DNA of 64,000 nt, taken from positions 1-64,000 of the forward strand of contig NZ_JAHCAQ010000015.1 of the NCBI RefSeq assembly GCF_019634845.1, read 5' to 3'. A program made the position numbers and the translations under genes. Position 1 is the stretch's first letter. The number at the start of each line of letters is the position of its first letter. Below are positions 44,467 through 56,197 of this stretch, piece by piece. The notes under the pieces are model-generated. The model saw nothing but the letters and a program-made list of their open reading frames with translations. It had not been told where the DNA came from and made no database searches. This stretch comes from Dokdonella sp. GTDB taxonomy: Bacteria; Pseudomonadota; Gammaproteobacteria; Xanthomonadales; Rhodanobacteraceae.

Positions 44467-44742
44467 TCAGCCCAGGTGTTCGTCGAGCAGGCGTTCGATC
44501 TCGCGCTCGATCGTGTACTTGAGCGCGCCCATGAGGAAGCCGAGTTCGGCATGCACATGCAATTCGGCCTTGCTCACCTCGATCGAGCCGCTGATGCCGC
44601 TGCGTTCGAAGTACAGCGTGTTGCCGGCCCAGTCGTGGCTGACGCCGTATTCCGCGCCGAGCGAAGTGGCGACGCGGGTGATGGCGGCCTTGGTGGACTT
44701 GATGGTGCCGCCATGGACGCGCTTGATGTCGATGACCGCCAT
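44467..44742 (-). CDS. Polyhydroxyalkanoic acid system family protein
   Basis: Encodes 91 residues. Matches the PHA_gran_rgn family (PF09650): VIDIKRVHGGTIKSTKAAI, a mid-protein GISGSIEVSKAELHV strand, and FLMGALKYTIEREIERLLDEHLG. Found next to phasin genes. Thought to take part in PHA granule formation or regulation, mechanism unclear. 134 bases upstream of the phasin gene on the same strand. Confidence 0.85.
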   Translation of the reverse strand: MAVIDIKRVHGGTIKSTKAAITRVATSLGAEYGVSHDWAGNTLYFERSGISGSIEVSKAELHVHAELGFLMGALKYTIEREIERLLDEHLG

Positions 44743-44878
44743 GTGGGCCTCGTGTCGGATCGGAGTGCGGATGATGCCTCAAGGCGCGGCTGGCCGGCAG
44801 CCGCCGCCGCGCCGGCCCGAGGCCGGGGCGGCCGGGGGGGCTGTGCTAGAGTGCGGCAACCCCTTTCGAACGGATGCG

Positions 44879-45667
44879 ATGCGTCTCAGTTTCGGCAACG
44901 GCGCCCACCGGGACATCGTCCTGAGCGACGGCAGCCTCACCCTTGGCAGTGCGGCGGGCAACGACGTGCTGCTGGACGGCAAGGACGTGTCGCCGTGGCA
45001 CGCGCGCATCATCGCCGACGCGCGTGGGCTCGTGCTGCAGGTGCTCGACCCCAACGCCAAGACCCACGTCAACGCGCGACCGGTGCGCGAAATGGCCCTG
45101 CTGCGCCGTGGCGACGTCGTGCACCTCGGCCACGAGGCCGTCGCGATCAAGGCCGACAGCGATGCGCTCGACACGCGGCTGCCGGCCGCTGGGACTGCAG
45201 TGTCCGCAGCGGTGCCACGAGTGACGCTGCGTGGCCTGTCGGGTGCCAGTGCCGGCCGTGCGATCGGCGTCGAGCAGCGCCTGCTCATCGGCAGCGATCC
45301 CGCGGCCGACGTCGTGATCGACGATGTGCGCGTGGCGCCGCGTCATGCGGTCATCGAACGCATGGGCGATGGCCTGTGGCTGCGCAGCCTGGCCCCTGGG
45401 CAGGGCGCGCTCGTCAACGGCGTGGTCGCGCTCGATGCACGCCTGCAGGCTGGTGACCAGGTGGTGTTCGCACGCCAGCATTTCCTCATCGAGGCGCCCG
45501 GGCTGGCGGCCGCGGCCGCCCCGATGCAGACGCCTGCCGCCGCCGCGCCGGCGCCAGTCGAGGACAGTACGGCACAGGCGCGCGATGGCAACTCGATCGG
45601 TTGGCTGCTGGCGGCCGCGGCGCTGATCGCGCTGGCGCTGTACGTGCTGATCAACCGCGGACTGTGA
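44879..45667 (+). CDS. Double-FHA protein with C-terminal membrane anchor
   Basis: Encodes 262 residues from ATG 44879. Two forkhead-associated domains: about 1-90 (LTLGSAAGNDVLLDGKDVS, PWHARI, THVNARPV) and about 110-200 (LLIGSDPAADVVIDDVRVAP, RHAVIE, ALVNGVVALD). Each keeps the G-[SR] and [S]-x-x-H-[AC] FHA pattern. Then an Ala/Pro linker and one C-terminal TM segment (about 238-258), so the FHA domains face the cytoplasm. FHA domains bind phosphothreonine, but no Ser/Thr kinase is seen here. The partner is unknown. Confidence 0.8.
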   Translation: MRLSFGNGAHRDIVLSDGSLTLGSAAGNDVLLDGKDVSPWHARIIADARGLVLQVLDPNAKTHVNARPVREMALLRRGDVVHLGHEAVAIKADSDALDTRLPAAGTAVSAAVPRVTLRGLSGASAGRAIGVEQRLLIGSDPAADVVIDDVRVAPRHAVIERMGDGLWLRSLAPGQGALVNGVVALDARLQAGDQVVFARQHFLIEAPGLAAAAAPMQTPAAAAPAPVEDSTAQARDGNSIGWLLAAAALIALALYVLINRGL

Positions 45668-45699
45668 TGCCGGCGCCGTGATCGGCGCGGCGCAGCGGT

Positions 45700-46821
45700 T
45701 CAGCCGAACGTGAACGCGAAGGCCTGCACCTGCGGATCGAGGAACTCGATCTCGAAGGTGTGCTCGCCCACCGGCGTGCTGCTGCGGATGAGCTGATACA
45801 GGCGCTGGCTCGTGACCGCGCCGCGACCGTCGGCGTCGCAGTCCACGCCGTGGTCGGGGCCTGGCGCGGCGCCGTCGAGGCGGACGATGAAGCGCACCGG
45901 TTTGTCGTCGGCGCCGGGGCCGAGCACGAGGTGGAGATCGCGCGCGTGGAAGCGGAACACGATGCGGCCACCCGCGTCGAGCAGCGTGGCCTGCTCGGCA
46001 CCGACGCGCCAACGTCCGCCCAGTCCCCAGCGGTTCAAGGCCGGCCCGCTCGGCGCCGTGTAGCTGTAGCTGCGGTCGGCACGCATGCCGCCGCTCGAGG
46101 CGAAGCGCTCGGCGCGCGCGTAGCCGAGGTAGGTTTCGGGTGAGCCGATCTGGGCCAAGTCGGGTGCCAACTGGGCGCCGCTGCCGGAGACGGTCACGAA
46201 GGGTGAAGCCGGCGGCGCGTGTCCGGCTTCGCCCAGCAGGTCGCGGATCACCTGCTCGGACTGTGCATAGTTGCCCTCGCCGAAGTGGTGGTGGCGAATG
46301 CGCCCCTGCGCGTCGATGAAGTAATGGGCCGGCCAGTAGTGATTGTCGAACGCCTGCCAGATCCGGTACTTGCTGTCGACGGCGACCGGGTAGCGGATGC
46401 CGAGCGCGGTCACCGCGCGCCGCACGTTGGCCAGCTCCTGCTCGAATTCGAACTCGGGCGTGTGGACGCCGACCACGACCAGTCCCTGCGCGCGGTACTT
46501 GTCGGCCCAAGCCTGCACGTACGGCAACGCGCGCAGACAATTGATGCAGGTGTAGGTCCAGAAGTCGACCAGCACGACCTTGCCGCGCAGCGCCTGGCCG
46601 CCGAGCGGTGCCGAGTTGAGCCAGGCCACGGCGCCATCGAGCGGCGGCGCGACCCTCTCGACCGGCAGCGGCTGGCCCGGCGTCGGCGACGGCGCCTGCG
46701 CCGCGGCGGTGCTGTGCATGATGCGCGTGCCGCCCACGCCGAGCGCGGCGGCGATGCCGACCGCAAGCGCCACGGCGAGGCCGATCAGGCGGTGGCTTGC
46801 GAGGCGAGTCGGCGTCGGCAT
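45700..46821 (-). CDS. DipZ-like periplasmic thioredoxin protein
   Basis: Encodes 373 residues from 46821. One N-terminal TM anchor or uncleaved signal (about 10-30). A TlpA/redoxin domain (about 70-210) carries active site [15 protein letters not shown] (CINC) and the cis-Pro region YWPAHYFID. The C-terminal 140 residues form a beta-sandwich like the end of DipZ. The DipZ CcdA membrane part is missing, so reducing power must come from another protein. Probably a thiol-disulfide oxidoreductase in the periplasm. Convergent with the FHA gene, 32 bases apart. Confidence 0.85.
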   Translation of the reverse strand: MPTPTRLASHRLIGLAVALAVGIAAALGVGGTRIMHSTAAAQAPSPTPGQPLPVERVAPPLDGAVAWLNSAPLGGQALRGKVVLVDFWTYTCINCLRALPYVQAWADKYRAQGLVVVGVHTPEFEFEQELANVRRAVTALGIRYPVAVDSKYRIWQAFDNHYWPAHYFIDAQGRIRHHHFGEGNYAQSEQVIRDLLGEAGHAPPASPFVTVSGSGAQLAPDLAQIGSPETYLGYARAERFASSGGMRADRSYSYTAPSGPALNRWGLGGRWRVGAEQATLLDAGGRIVFRFHARDLHLVLGPGADDKPVRFIVRLDGAAPGPDHGVDCDADGRGAVTSQRLYQLIRSSTPVGEHTFEIEFLDPQVQAFAFTFG

Positions 46822-47017
46822 ATCGATAGATCCGGAAGCTGGGCAGGGCCTGGCGGCGTGGCGCACGCAGCGGCCGCGCGCCGCAATCCGCGCCACTGCC
46901 AGACCGGGCCGCTGGCAGTCATCTTGCACGATCGGCCGGCGCCGCCGCCTGGAAGTTGCTTCTTGCGCGGATGTTGCAACGCGCCATAAAGTGACGATCC
47001 CAACCGGAGGAACTCGC

Positions 47018-48097
47018 GTGAGTCGTGCCTACAACTTCAGCGCCGGCCCTGCCGCGCTGCCCGAGGAGGTGCTGCGCCAGGCGCAGGCCGAGCTGCTGGA
47101 ATGGGGTGGTGCGCGTGCATCGGTGATGGAGGTCAGTCATCGCGGCAAGGAGTTCATTGCCCTCGCCGAAGCCGCCGAGCAGGACCTGCGCGAGCTGCTG
47201 GCGATTCCCGCCGGCTACAAGGTTCTGTTCCTGCAGGGCGGTGCAACGCAACATTTTGCCCAGATCCCGCTCAATTTCGCCGGCGGCGGCAGCGCCGACT
47301 ACGTCCTGACCGGCGACTGGAGCGAGAAGGCCGCCAAGGAAGCGCGCGCCTATACCCAGGTCCGCATCGCGGCGAGCGCGGCCGACACCAACCACGACCG
47401 TATTCCGCCGCGCGCGCAATGGCAGCTCGACGAGCGGGCGGCCTACGTGCACATCACGCCCAACGAAACGATTCGCGGCGTCGAATTCCACGACATTCCC
47501 GCGGTCGGCGCGGTACCGCTGGTCGGCGATGTGTCCTCGACGATCCTGTCGCGGCCGCTCGACGTGTCGCGCTACGCGCTGCTCTATGCGGGTGCGCAGA
47601 AGAACATCGGTCCGTCCGGCCTGGTCGTGCTCATCGTGCGCGATGACCTGCTCGAACGCTGCCCCAAGGACATTCCCAAGATCTTCAACTACGCCGAACA
47701 CGCGGCGCAGGGCTCGATGCTCAACACGCCCAACACCTGGGGCTGGTATCTGGCCGGCCTCGTGTTCAAGTGGATCAAGGCGCAGGGCGGCGTAGCCGCG
47801 ATGGGACAGCGCAATCGCGCCAAGGCCGAGCTGCTGTATGGCTACATCGACGCGTCGGGCTATTACCGCAACCCGGTCGAGCCCGCGGCGCGCTCGTGGA
47901 TGAACGTGCCGTTCACGCTGCCCGACGCGGCGCTCGATGCGGCCTTCCTCAAGCAGGCCGAAGCGGCCGGCCTGCTTGCGCTCAAGGGCCATCGCCTCGT
48001 CGGCGGCATGCGCGCCTCGCTCTACAACGCGATGCCGTTGGCCGGCGTGCAGGCGCTGGTCGACTTCATGGCCGATTTCGCCCGCCGCCACGGTTGA
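47018..48097 (+). CDS. serC: Phosphoserine aminotransferase
   Basis: Encodes 359 residues from a GTG at 47018 with CCGGAGG 8 bases upstream. Motifs: [31 protein letters not shown], and the PLP-lysine site [13 protein letters not shown]. Converts 3-phosphohydroxypyruvate to phosphoserine, and also acts in pyridoxal phosphate synthesis. First gene of the long rightward cluster and next to the dehydrogenase that makes its substrate. Confidence 0.96.
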   Translation: MSRAYNFSAGPAALPEEVLRQAQAELLEWGGARASVMEVSHRGKEFIALAEAAEQDLRELLAIPAGYKVLFLQGGATQHFAQIPLNFAGGGSADYVLTGDWSEKAAKEARAYTQVRIAASAADTNHDRIPPRAQWQLDERAAYVHITPNETIRGVEFHDIPAVGAVPLVGDVSSTILSRPLDVSRYALLYAGAQKNIGPSGLVVLIVRDDLLERCPKDIPKIFNYAEHAAQGSMLNTPNTWGWYLAGLVFKWIKAQGGVAAMGQRNRAKAELLYGYIDASGYYRNPVEPAARSWMNVPFTLPDAALDAAFLKQAEAAGLLALKGHRLVGGMRASLYNAMPLAGVQALVDFMADFARRHG

Positions 48098-48145
48098 GCC
48101 GCGGCGGTCGCGCTCCGATTCCCCATTCCAGGTTCCGGCATCCCC

Positions 48146-49312
48146 ATGTTCAAGATCCAGACCCTCAACAACATTTCGCGCAACGGCCTCGATCGCCTGC
48201 CGGGCACGCTCTACGCCATCGCCAACGAGCTGGCCGAGCCCGACGCGATCCTCGTGCGGTCGGCCGACATGCACCGTGCGCCGATCCCGGCCAGCGTCAA
48301 GGCCGTGGCGCGGGCTGGCGCCGGGACCAACAACATCCCGGTGGCGGCACTGTCGGCGCGCGGGGTGCCGGTGTTCAACGCCCCCGGCGCCAACGCCAAC
48401 GCGGTCAAGGAGCTCGTCGTCGCCGGCATGTTGATGGCCGCGCGCAACCTCGCGCCGGCGCTGGCGTTCGTGCACGAGCTGCCGCCGGGTGATGATCTGC
48501 ATGCACGGGTCGAAGCCGAGAAGAAGCGCTTCGTCGGCAGCGAGCTGGCCGGCAAGACCCTGGGCGTGGTCGGCCTCGGTGCGATCGGGGTCAAGGTTGC
48601 CAATGCCGCCTATGCGCTCGGCATGCGCGTGGTCGGCTTCGATCCGCACATGACGATCGACGGGGCCTGGCAGTTGTCGGCGCAGGTGGCGCGGGCCGCT
48701 ACGCTCAACGAGCTGTTTGCCGCCAGCGACTACCTGACCTTCCACCTGCCGCTCAACGACAAGACGCGCGGCATGTTCGGCATGCAGGCGCTGGAACTGG
48801 CGCGGCGTGGCGTGGTGGTGCTCAATTTCGCCCGCGAGGGCATCGTCGATGCGCAGGCGCTGCGCCAGGGTCTGGCCGACAACCGCATCGGCCACTACGT
48901 CAGCGACTTTCCCGAAAGTGACCTGCTGGCCGATCCGCGTGTCATCGCGTTGCCGCACCTGGGCGCCTCGACCGGCGAGGCCGAGGAGAACTGTGCCGTG
49001 ATGGTGGTCGACCAGCTGCGCGATTTTCTCGAGCACGGCAACGTGCGCCACTCGGTCAATTTCCCCGAGGCGCGCATGGCGCGCGCGAGCAATGGCCGCA
49101 TCTGCATCGCCAACAGCAACCGGCCGAACATGATCGGTCAGTTGTCGCACGTGCTTGGCGAGGCCGGCGTCAACATCGCGCAGATGCTCAATGCCTCGCG
49201 TGGCGACCTTGCCTATACGCTGATCGACGTCGATTCGAAGATTCCCGCCACGCTGGTGAGCGCGATCGCCGGCATCGATGGCATCCTGTCGGTCCGCGTG
49301 ATCGAGGACTAG
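48146..49312 (+). CDS. serA: D-3-phosphoglycerate dehydrogenase
   Basis: Encodes 388 residues, the short form. Oxidises 3-phosphoglycerate to 3-phosphohydroxypyruvate with NAD. GVVGLGAIGVKVANAA is the Rossmann loop, with the catalytic Arg in LNFAREGIVD, Glu in the SDFPESDLL region and His in LPHLGASTGEAEENCA. A C-terminal ACT domain (about 315-388) suggests serine feedback. It catalyses the step before SerC and lies 48 bases downstream of serC. Confidence 0.95.
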   Translation: MFKIQTLNNISRNGLDRLPGTLYAIANELAEPDAILVRSADMHRAPIPASVKAVARAGAGTNNIPVAALSARGVPVFNAPGANANAVKELVVAGMLMAARNLAPALAFVHELPPGDDLHARVEAEKKRFVGSELAGKTLGVVGLGAIGVKVANAAYALGMRVVGFDPHMTIDGAWQLSAQVARAATLNELFAASDYLTFHLPLNDKTRGMFGMQALELARRGVVVLNFAREGIVDAQALRQGLADNRIGHYVSDFPESDLLADPRVIALPHLGASTGEAEENCAVMVVDQLRDFLEHGNVRHSVNFPEARMARASNGRICIANSNRPNMIGQLSHVLGEAGVNIAQMLNASRGDLAYTLIDVDSKIPATLVSAIAGIDGILSVRVIED

Positions 49313-49316
49313 GACG

Positions 49317-50417
49317 ATGAGTCAGGACAAGCCCGACAAACCCGACCTGGTGGCGGTGCGTGCGCGCATCGACGGCATCGATCGGCAGATCCAGTCGTTG
49401 ATCGCCGAGCGCGCGCAGTTCGCGCACCAGGTCGGCAAGGCCAAGGGCAAGCTCGCTGCGGCGGTCGACTACTACCGGCCCGAACGCGAGGCGCAGGTGC
49501 TGCGCATGGTGGTGGATCGCAACGATGGTCCGCTCAGCGACGAGGTGCTCGTGCACCTGTTCCGCGAGATCATGTCGGCCTGCCTGGCGCAGCAGGAGCC
49601 GCTCAAGATCGGCTACCTTGGTCCCGAGGGTACGTTCAGCCAGCAGGCCGTGCACAAGCATTTCGGGCGCTCGGCGCTGGGTCTGCCGATGTCGAGCATC
49701 GAGGAGGTGTTCAACGAGGTCGAGGCCGGCAATGCCGACTTCGGCGTGGTGCCGGTCGAGAACTCGGGGCAGGGCACGATCCAGGTCACGCTCGACATGT
49801 TCCTGACCTCCAACCTCAAGATCTGCGGCGAGGTGGAGCTGCGCGTGCATCAGTACCTGCTGTCGCGCTCGGGCCATGTCGAGGACATCGAGCGCATCTA
49901 CGCCCACCCGCAGTCGTTCGCGCAGACCGCCGGCTGGCTGCGCTCGAACCTGCCCAAGGTCGAGAAGATCCCGGTGGCGAGCAATGCCGAAGGCGCGCGG
50001 CGCGCACGCAACGCCGACGACGCGGCCTCGATCGGCAGCGAGTCGGCCGCCCACGTGTATGGCCTCAAGAAGGTCATCATGAAGCCGATCGAGGATCACG
50101 CCGACAACACCACGCGCTTTCTCGTCATCGGTCGCCAGATCTTCCCCTCGTCGGGCCACGACCGCACCTCGGTGCTCGTGTTCATCAAGGACCAGCCCGG
50201 TGCGCTGTTCAACGTGCTCAGTCCGTTCGCGCGCCACGGCATCAGCATGAACCGCATCGAGTCGCGGCCCTCGCACCAGGCCAAGTGGGAGTATGGGTTC
50301 TTCATCGATCTCGCCGGCCACGTCGAGGACGAGGCCATGAAGGGCGCGCTCGAGGAACTGGCAGAACATTCTGCGCAGATCAAGATCCTGGGTTCCTACC
50401 CGGTCGCGGTACCGTGA
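49317..50417 (+). CDS. pheA: Bifunctional chorismate mutase/prephenate dehydratase
   Basis: Encodes 366 residues. An AroQ chorismate mutase (about 1-95: VRARIDGIDRQIQSLIAERA, YYRPEREAQVL), then prephenate dehydratase (about 98-275: GYLGPEGTFSQQA, VPVENSGQGTIQ, NTTRFLVIG) and an ACT domain (about 285-366) with the Phe-binding NRIESRPS. Makes phenylpyruvate from chorismate and is feedback-inhibited by phenylalanine. Only 4 bases after serA, and it overlaps hisC by 4 (GTGA). Confidence 0.96.
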   Translation: MSQDKPDKPDLVAVRARIDGIDRQIQSLIAERAQFAHQVGKAKGKLAAAVDYYRPEREAQVLRMVVDRNDGPLSDEVLVHLFREIMSACLAQQEPLKIGYLGPEGTFSQQAVHKHFGRSALGLPMSSIEEVFNEVEAGNADFGVVPVENSGQGTIQVTLDMFLTSNLKICGEVELRVHQYLLSRSGHVEDIERIYAHPQSFAQTAGWLRSNLPKVEKIPVASNAEGARRARNADDAASIGSESAAHVYGLKKVIMKPIEDHADNTTRFLVIGRQIFPSSGHDRTSVLVFIKDQPGALFNVLSPFARHGISMNRIESRPSHQAKWEYGFFIDLAGHVEDEAMKGALEELAEHSAQIKILGSYPVAVP

Positions 50418-51531
50418 CCGACGCGTTCGACGCCGCGCGTCTGGCCACGCCCGCCTGCGCGGCGCTGCGGGCCTACGATCCGGGCCACGACCTGCCGGCA
50501 CTGCGCGCACGCTTGGGCACCGCCATCGCCGAGCTGGGCTCGAACGAGAATGTACTCGGGCCCAGCCCGCGCGCACTGGCCGCAATGCGTGCCGCGCTCG
50601 ACGACGTGTATCGCTATCCCGACCCGCGCGGCGCCGCGCTCAAGGCGGCGCTGGCCGACCGGCTCGGGGTGACGGCGCAGCAGATCGCGCTCGGCAATGG
50701 TTCGCACGAGCTGCTGATGATGCTGGCGCAGTGCTTTGCCGATGCCGCGCACTCGGTGGTGTATTCCCGCTACGGCTTCGCCGTGTACCCGATTGCGGCC
50801 GCGGCGGCCGGTGCCGCTGGCATCGCTGTGCCCGCGCTGCCGCGTACCGATGCGCGCGCGCCGCTGGGCCATGACCTCGCGGCGATGGCCGCGGCCGTGC
50901 GCGCCGACACGCGCCTGATCTACCTGGCCAACCCGAACAATCCGACCGGTACCTGGTTCGACGATGCGGCGCTGGCCGCCTTGCTGGCCCGCGTGCCGCG
51001 TGAGGTTCTCGTGGTGGTCGACGAGGCCTATCACGAATACGTCGACCTGCCGGACCTGGCCGGTGCGCTGCCGTTCACGGCGCAGTACCCCAATCTCGTC
51101 GTGGCGCGCACGTTTTCCAAGGCCCACGGACTGGCCGGCGCGCGCGTGGGCTATGTCGTCGCCGACGCCAGCGTGGTGGCGGTGCTCGAGCGCATGCGTG
51201 AGTCGTTCAACGTCAACTCGCTGGCGCTCGCCGCTGCCACGGCGGCGGTCGCCGACGAGGCGCATCTGGCTGCGGTGCGGCGCTACAACAGCGCCGCGCG
51301 CAGCTGGCTGGTCGACGAACTCGCCCGGCGCGGCTATCGCTGCCTACCGTCGCAGACCAACTTCGTGCTGCTCGATCTGGGGCGCGATGCGGCGCCGCTC
51401 GAGCGGCACCTGCTCGGCGAGGGTGTGATCGTGCGGCCGATGGGCGGCTATGGGTTGGGGCAAACCTTGCGCATCAGCATCGGCCGCCGCGACGAGAACG
51501 AGCGCCTGCTCGCCGCATTGGATGCCCTGCC

Positions 51532-51535
<4 letters not shown>
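50414..51535 (+). CDS. hisC: Histidinol-phosphate/aromatic aminotransferase, HisC family
   Basis: Encodes 373 residues from a GTG overlapping the pheA stop. Class I PLP aminotransferase of HisC type: LGSNENVLGPSPRA, YLANPNNPTGTW, VVDEAYHEYV, and PLP-lysine in ARTFSKAHGLAGARVGY. The place between pheA and aroA, away from other his genes, suggests it acts at least partly on phenylpyruvate or other aromatic keto acids. HisC-family enzymes with such dual activity are known. Translationally coupled to both neighbours. Confidence 0.92.
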
Positions 51536-52866
<1,331 letters not shown>

Positions 52867-52928
52867 AGCGCCTGCCGCGGCGCCGGCATGGCGGCTAGAA
52901 TTGCCGTCTTTCCCGCGCCGCGTCCGCC

Positions 52929-53639
52929 ATGTCCGCCAGCAGCAGTCAGCCATCCGTTCCCGTGCTCACGATCGATGGTCCGTCCGGTTCGGGCAAGGGC
53001 ACGATCAGCGCCGCCGTTGCCACCACGCTGGGCTGGCATCTGCTTGATTCGGGCGCGATCTACCGCGCGGTGGGCTATGCGGCCAGCATGGCCGGCGTCG
53101 ACCTGTCCGACGCGGCCGCGGTCACGCGCTGCGCGCAGGCGGCGAGGATCGTGTTCCGCGCCGCACGCGATGGCGGCCAGACCCGCGTCATCGTCAACGG
53201 CTTCGACGCCACCGACGAGATCCGTACCGAAACCTGCGGCGCGGCGGCCTCGGCGATCGCGGCGATCCCGGCCGTGCGCAACGCATTGTTCGAGCGCCAG
53301 CGCGCGTTTCGCAAGGCGCCGGGCCTGGTCGCCGACGGCCGCGACATGGGCACCGTGGTGTTCAGCGATGCGCCGTGCAAGGTGTTCCTGACCGCCAGCG
53401 CCGAGGAGCGCGCGAAAAGGCGGTATAAACAGTTGAAGGAAAAGGGTTTGTCTGTTACTCTCGCTACCCTTTTGCGGGAGATCGAGGCACGCGACGAGCG
53501 TGACGCGACCCGCAAGGTGGCGCCGCTCAAGCCAGCTCGCGACGCAGTCGTCATCGACACCACGGCTTTGTCCATCGCGGAAGTGGTGGCGCGCGTGCTG
53601 GCGATTGCACGCGCGGCCATGCCTGCGCTCGACGGTTGA
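52929..53639 (+). CDS. cmk: Cytidylate kinase
   Basis: Encodes 236 residues. Phosphorylates CMP/dCMP with ATP. P-loop [13 protein letters not shown], the YRAVGYAA region of the NMP-binding domain, [12 protein letters not shown], and the lid [13 protein letters not shown]. The cmk-rpsA pairing is widely conserved in proteobacteria. Confidence 0.96.
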   Translation: MSASSSQPSVPVLTIDGPSGSGKGTISAAVATTLGWHLLDSGAIYRAVGYAASMAGVDLSDAAAVTRCAQAARIVFRAARDGGQTRVIVNGFDATDEIRTETCGAAASAIAAIPAVRNALFERQRAFRKAPGLVADGRDMGTVVFSDAPCKVFLTASAEERAKRRYKQLKEKGLSVTLATLLREIEARDERDATRKVAPLKPARDAVVIDTTALSIAEVVARVLAIARAAMPALDG

Positions 53640-53794
53640 TTGAGCTGCGGCCCAGCCGGGTCGCGACCCGTAGTATCGCCCGCAAGGGCACGCCGGCATG
53701 GCGCCGGCAACGCGTCGGTGCGGCGTTTCCCGCATCGTTGATGGGTGGGCGTCGGCAAGCCGCCGAGCGCCTGTTTCATTCACTGGAATCCAAC

Positions 53795-55462
53795 ATGACT
53801 GAGAGTTTTGCCGAACTGTTCGAACAGAGCCAATCCGCGCTCTCCAAGCTGCGCTCCGGCGCCATCGTCACCGGCACCATCGTCGAGATCCGTTCCGACG
53901 TGGTGGTGGTCAACGCGGGCCTGAAGTCCGAAGGCATCATCCCGATCGAACAGTTCAGGAACGACAAGGGTGAGCTCGAAATCCACGTAGGCGATGACGT
54001 CAAGGTTGCGCTCGACGCGATCGAGAACGGCTTCGGCGAGACGATGCTGTCGCGCGAGAAGGCCAAGCGCTCGCTGGTGTGGGACGAACTCGAGGAAGCA
54101 CAGACCGCCAATGCCGCCATCACCGGCCGCATCTCGGGCAAGGTCAAGGGCGGCTTCACGGTCGACATCAAGGATGTCCGCGCATTCCTGCCGGGCTCGC
54201 TGGTCGACGTGCGCCCGGTGCGCGACCCGAGCTACCTGGAAGGCAAGGAACTGGAATTCAAGATCATCAAGCTCGATCGCAAGCGCAACAACGTGGTGGT
54301 TTCGCGTCGCGCGGTGGTCGAGAGCGAACACTCCGAGGAGCGCGAGCAGCTGCTCGAGAAGCTGGTCGAGGGTGCGGTGATCAAGGGCGTGGTCAAGAAC
54401 CTCACCGATTACGGCGCGTTCGTCGACCTCGGTGGCATCGACGGCCTGCTGCACATCACCGACATGGCGTGGAAGCGCGTGCGCCACCCGTCCGAGGTGG
54501 TCAATGTCGGCGACGAGCTGGACGTGCGCGTGCTCAAGTTCGATCGCGAGCGCAACCGCGTCTCGCTCGGCCTCAAGCAGCTCGGCGAGGATCCGTGGGT
54601 CGCCATCGCGCGCCGCTACTCGGCCAATACGCGCCTGTTCGGCAAGGTCTCCAACGTCACCGACTACGGCTGCTTCGTCGAGCTGGAGCCCGGCGTCGAA
54701 GGCCTGGTCCACGTCTCGGAAATGGACTGGACCAACAAGAACGTCAATCCGGCCAAGGTGGTCCAGGTCGGTGACGAGGTCGAGGTCATGGTGCTCGACG
54801 TCGACGAAGAGCGCCGTCGCATCTCGCTGGGCATGAAGCAGACCCGCGCCAATCCGTGGGAAGCCTTCGCGGCGATCCACAAGAAGGGCGACAAGGTCGC
54901 CGGCACGATCAAGTCGATCACCGACTTCGGCGTGTTCGTCGGTCTCGACGGTGGCATCGACGGCCTCGTGCACCTGTCCGACATCTCGTGGCAGGCAACC
55001 GGTGAAGACCTCGTGCGCAACTTCAAGAAGGGCGACGAGATCGAAGCGGTGGTGTTGGCAGTCGATCCCGAGCGCGAGCGCATTTCGCTGGGTCTCAAGC
55101 AGCTCGAGCAGGATCCGTTCGGCCAGTACATGGCGGCGCATCCGCGCGGCAGCATCGTCAACGGCACCGTGCGCGAAGTCGATGCGCGTGGCGCGACGAT
55201 CGACCTCGGCGACGGCGTGGAGGGTTACCTGCGCGCCAACGACATCGCCAAGGAGCGCGTCGAGGATGCCACCCAGCACCTCAAGGTCGGCGATGCGGTG
55301 GAAGCCAAGTTCGTCGGCATGGACCGCAAGGGCCGCAGCCTGCAACTGTCGATCCGGGCCAAGGACGAGGACGAACTGCAGAGCACGCTGGAGGAGTACC
55401 AGAGCGCCACGGGCGGCACCACCAAGCTCGGTGCGCTGCTCAAGGAGCAGCTCAACCGCTGA
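53795..55462 (+). CDS. rpsA: 30S ribosomal protein S1
   Basis: Encodes 555 residues and six S1 (OB-fold) domains, as in E. coli. The four C-terminal domains repeat the pattern [19 protein letters not shown]. The start at 53795 gives [19 protein letters not shown], the standard S1 N terminus that binds the ribosome through uS2. Unwinds and recruits mRNA. The 155-base gap after cmk probably holds its own leader. Downstream ihfB follows the usual order. Confidence 0.97.
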   Translation: MTESFAELFEQSQSALSKLRSGAIVTGTIVEIRSDVVVVNAGLKSEGIIPIEQFRNDKGELEIHVGDDVKVALDAIENGFGETMLSREKAKRSLVWDELEEAQTANAAITGRISGKVKGGFTVDIKDVRAFLPGSLVDVRPVRDPSYLEGKELEFKIIKLDRKRNNVVVSRRAVVESEHSEEREQLLEKLVEGAVIKGVVKNLTDYGAFVDLGGIDGLLHITDMAWKRVRHPSEVVNVGDELDVRVLKFDRERNRVSLGLKQLGEDPWVAIARRYSANTRLFGKVSNVTDYGCFVELEPGVEGLVHVSEMDWTNKNVNPAKVVQVGDEVEVMVLDVDEERRRISLGMKQTRANPWEAFAAIHKKGDKVAGTIKSITDFGVFVGLDGGIDGLVHLSDISWQATGEDLVRNFKKGDEIEAVVLAVDPERERISLGLKQLEQDPFGQYMAAHPRGSIVNGTVREVDARGATIDLGDGVEGYLRANDIAKERVEDATQHLKVGDAVEAKFVGMDRKGRSLQLSIRAKDEDELQSTLEEYQSATGGTTKLGALLKEQLNR

Positions 55463-55557
55463 TGCGGAACCACGTGGCGCGCCGGCTGGCGCGCCACGTC
55501 TTTTCGCGTGCGCCAGCGGGCGTGCGCACATTCCCGGGAACCTGCGGAACGGCCTCG

Positions 55558-55857
55558 ATGGCGATGACCAAATCCGAATTGATCGAAGCGCTGGCGCGGC
55601 GCCAGAAGCATCTTGCCCCGAACGACGTGGAACTCGCGGTCAAGAGCGTGCTGGAGCAAATGAGCCAATCGTTGTCGGTCGGCGAACGCATCGAGATCCG
55701 CGGGTTCGGCAGTTTTTCGCTGCACTATCGGCCGCCGCGCATGGGCCGCAATCCCAAGACCGGCGATTCGGTCGCGCTGCCGGGCAAGCACGTGCCGCAT
55801 TTCAAGCCCGGCAAGGAATTGCGTACGCGCGTCAACGGCGAGCCGCCAACCGACTGA
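55558..55857 (+). CDS. ihfB: Integration host factor beta subunit
   Basis: Encodes 99 residues from ATG 55558 (GGAA 8 bases upstream), or 97 from 55564 (MTKSELIE, the E. coli start). The HU/IHF fold has [20 protein letters not shown] then NPKTGDSV and the DNA-bending proline arm, with [10 protein letters not shown] at the end. Works as a heterodimer with IhfA to bend DNA sharply at specific sites. Confidence 0.96.
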   Translation: MAMTKSELIEALARRQKHLAPNDVELAVKSVLEQMSQSLSVGERIEIRGFGSFSLHYRPPRMGRNPKTGDSVALPGKHVPHFKPGKELRTRVNGEPPTD

Positions 55858-55951
55858 TGCCACCCGATCGGCCCGGCAGGCAGGCGCCGCCGCGTGCCGC
55901 AAGTCGCTGGCTGCGGCTATCATCGGCCATGGTCCCTGTTTGCCAACCCCC

Positions 55952-56197
55952 ATGCGCCTGATCGCGCTGCTCGTGTTGCTGCTCGTCATCGGTGCGGGAG
56001 CCGTGTTCGGCGCCCTCAATTCGAGCCCCGTGACCATCGATTTCGGCTTTGCCCACTGGCAGGGCGCGCTCGGCGTGGCCTTGCTGGTCGCGCTGGCGTT
56101 GGGCTGGCTGCTCGGCGGCGCGCTGGCCTGGTGCGGCCAACGGTTCGGCCGCGAGCGGGCCAGGCCCGCGATCGAGGCGGCGGAGCGGCAGCCATGA
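55952..56197 (+). CDS. lapA: LapA-domain inner-membrane protein
   Basis: Encodes 81 residues with two TM segments (about 3-22 and 38-62), ending in a basic cytoplasmic tail. FGALNSSPVTIDFGFAHWQG between them is the LapA signature (N-x-x-x-V-x-x-x-F). Partner of LapB. The stop overlaps the lapB start (ATGA), so they are translationally coupled. Confidence 0.87.
   Translation: MRLIALLVLLLVIGAGAVFGALNSSPVTIDFGFAHWQGALGVALLVALALGWLLGGALAWCGQRFGRERARPAIEAAERQP

Noticed and set aside
46919-49150. 743-codon minus-strand frame opposite serC and serA
   Set aside because: Antisense shadow of two firmly identified enzymes.
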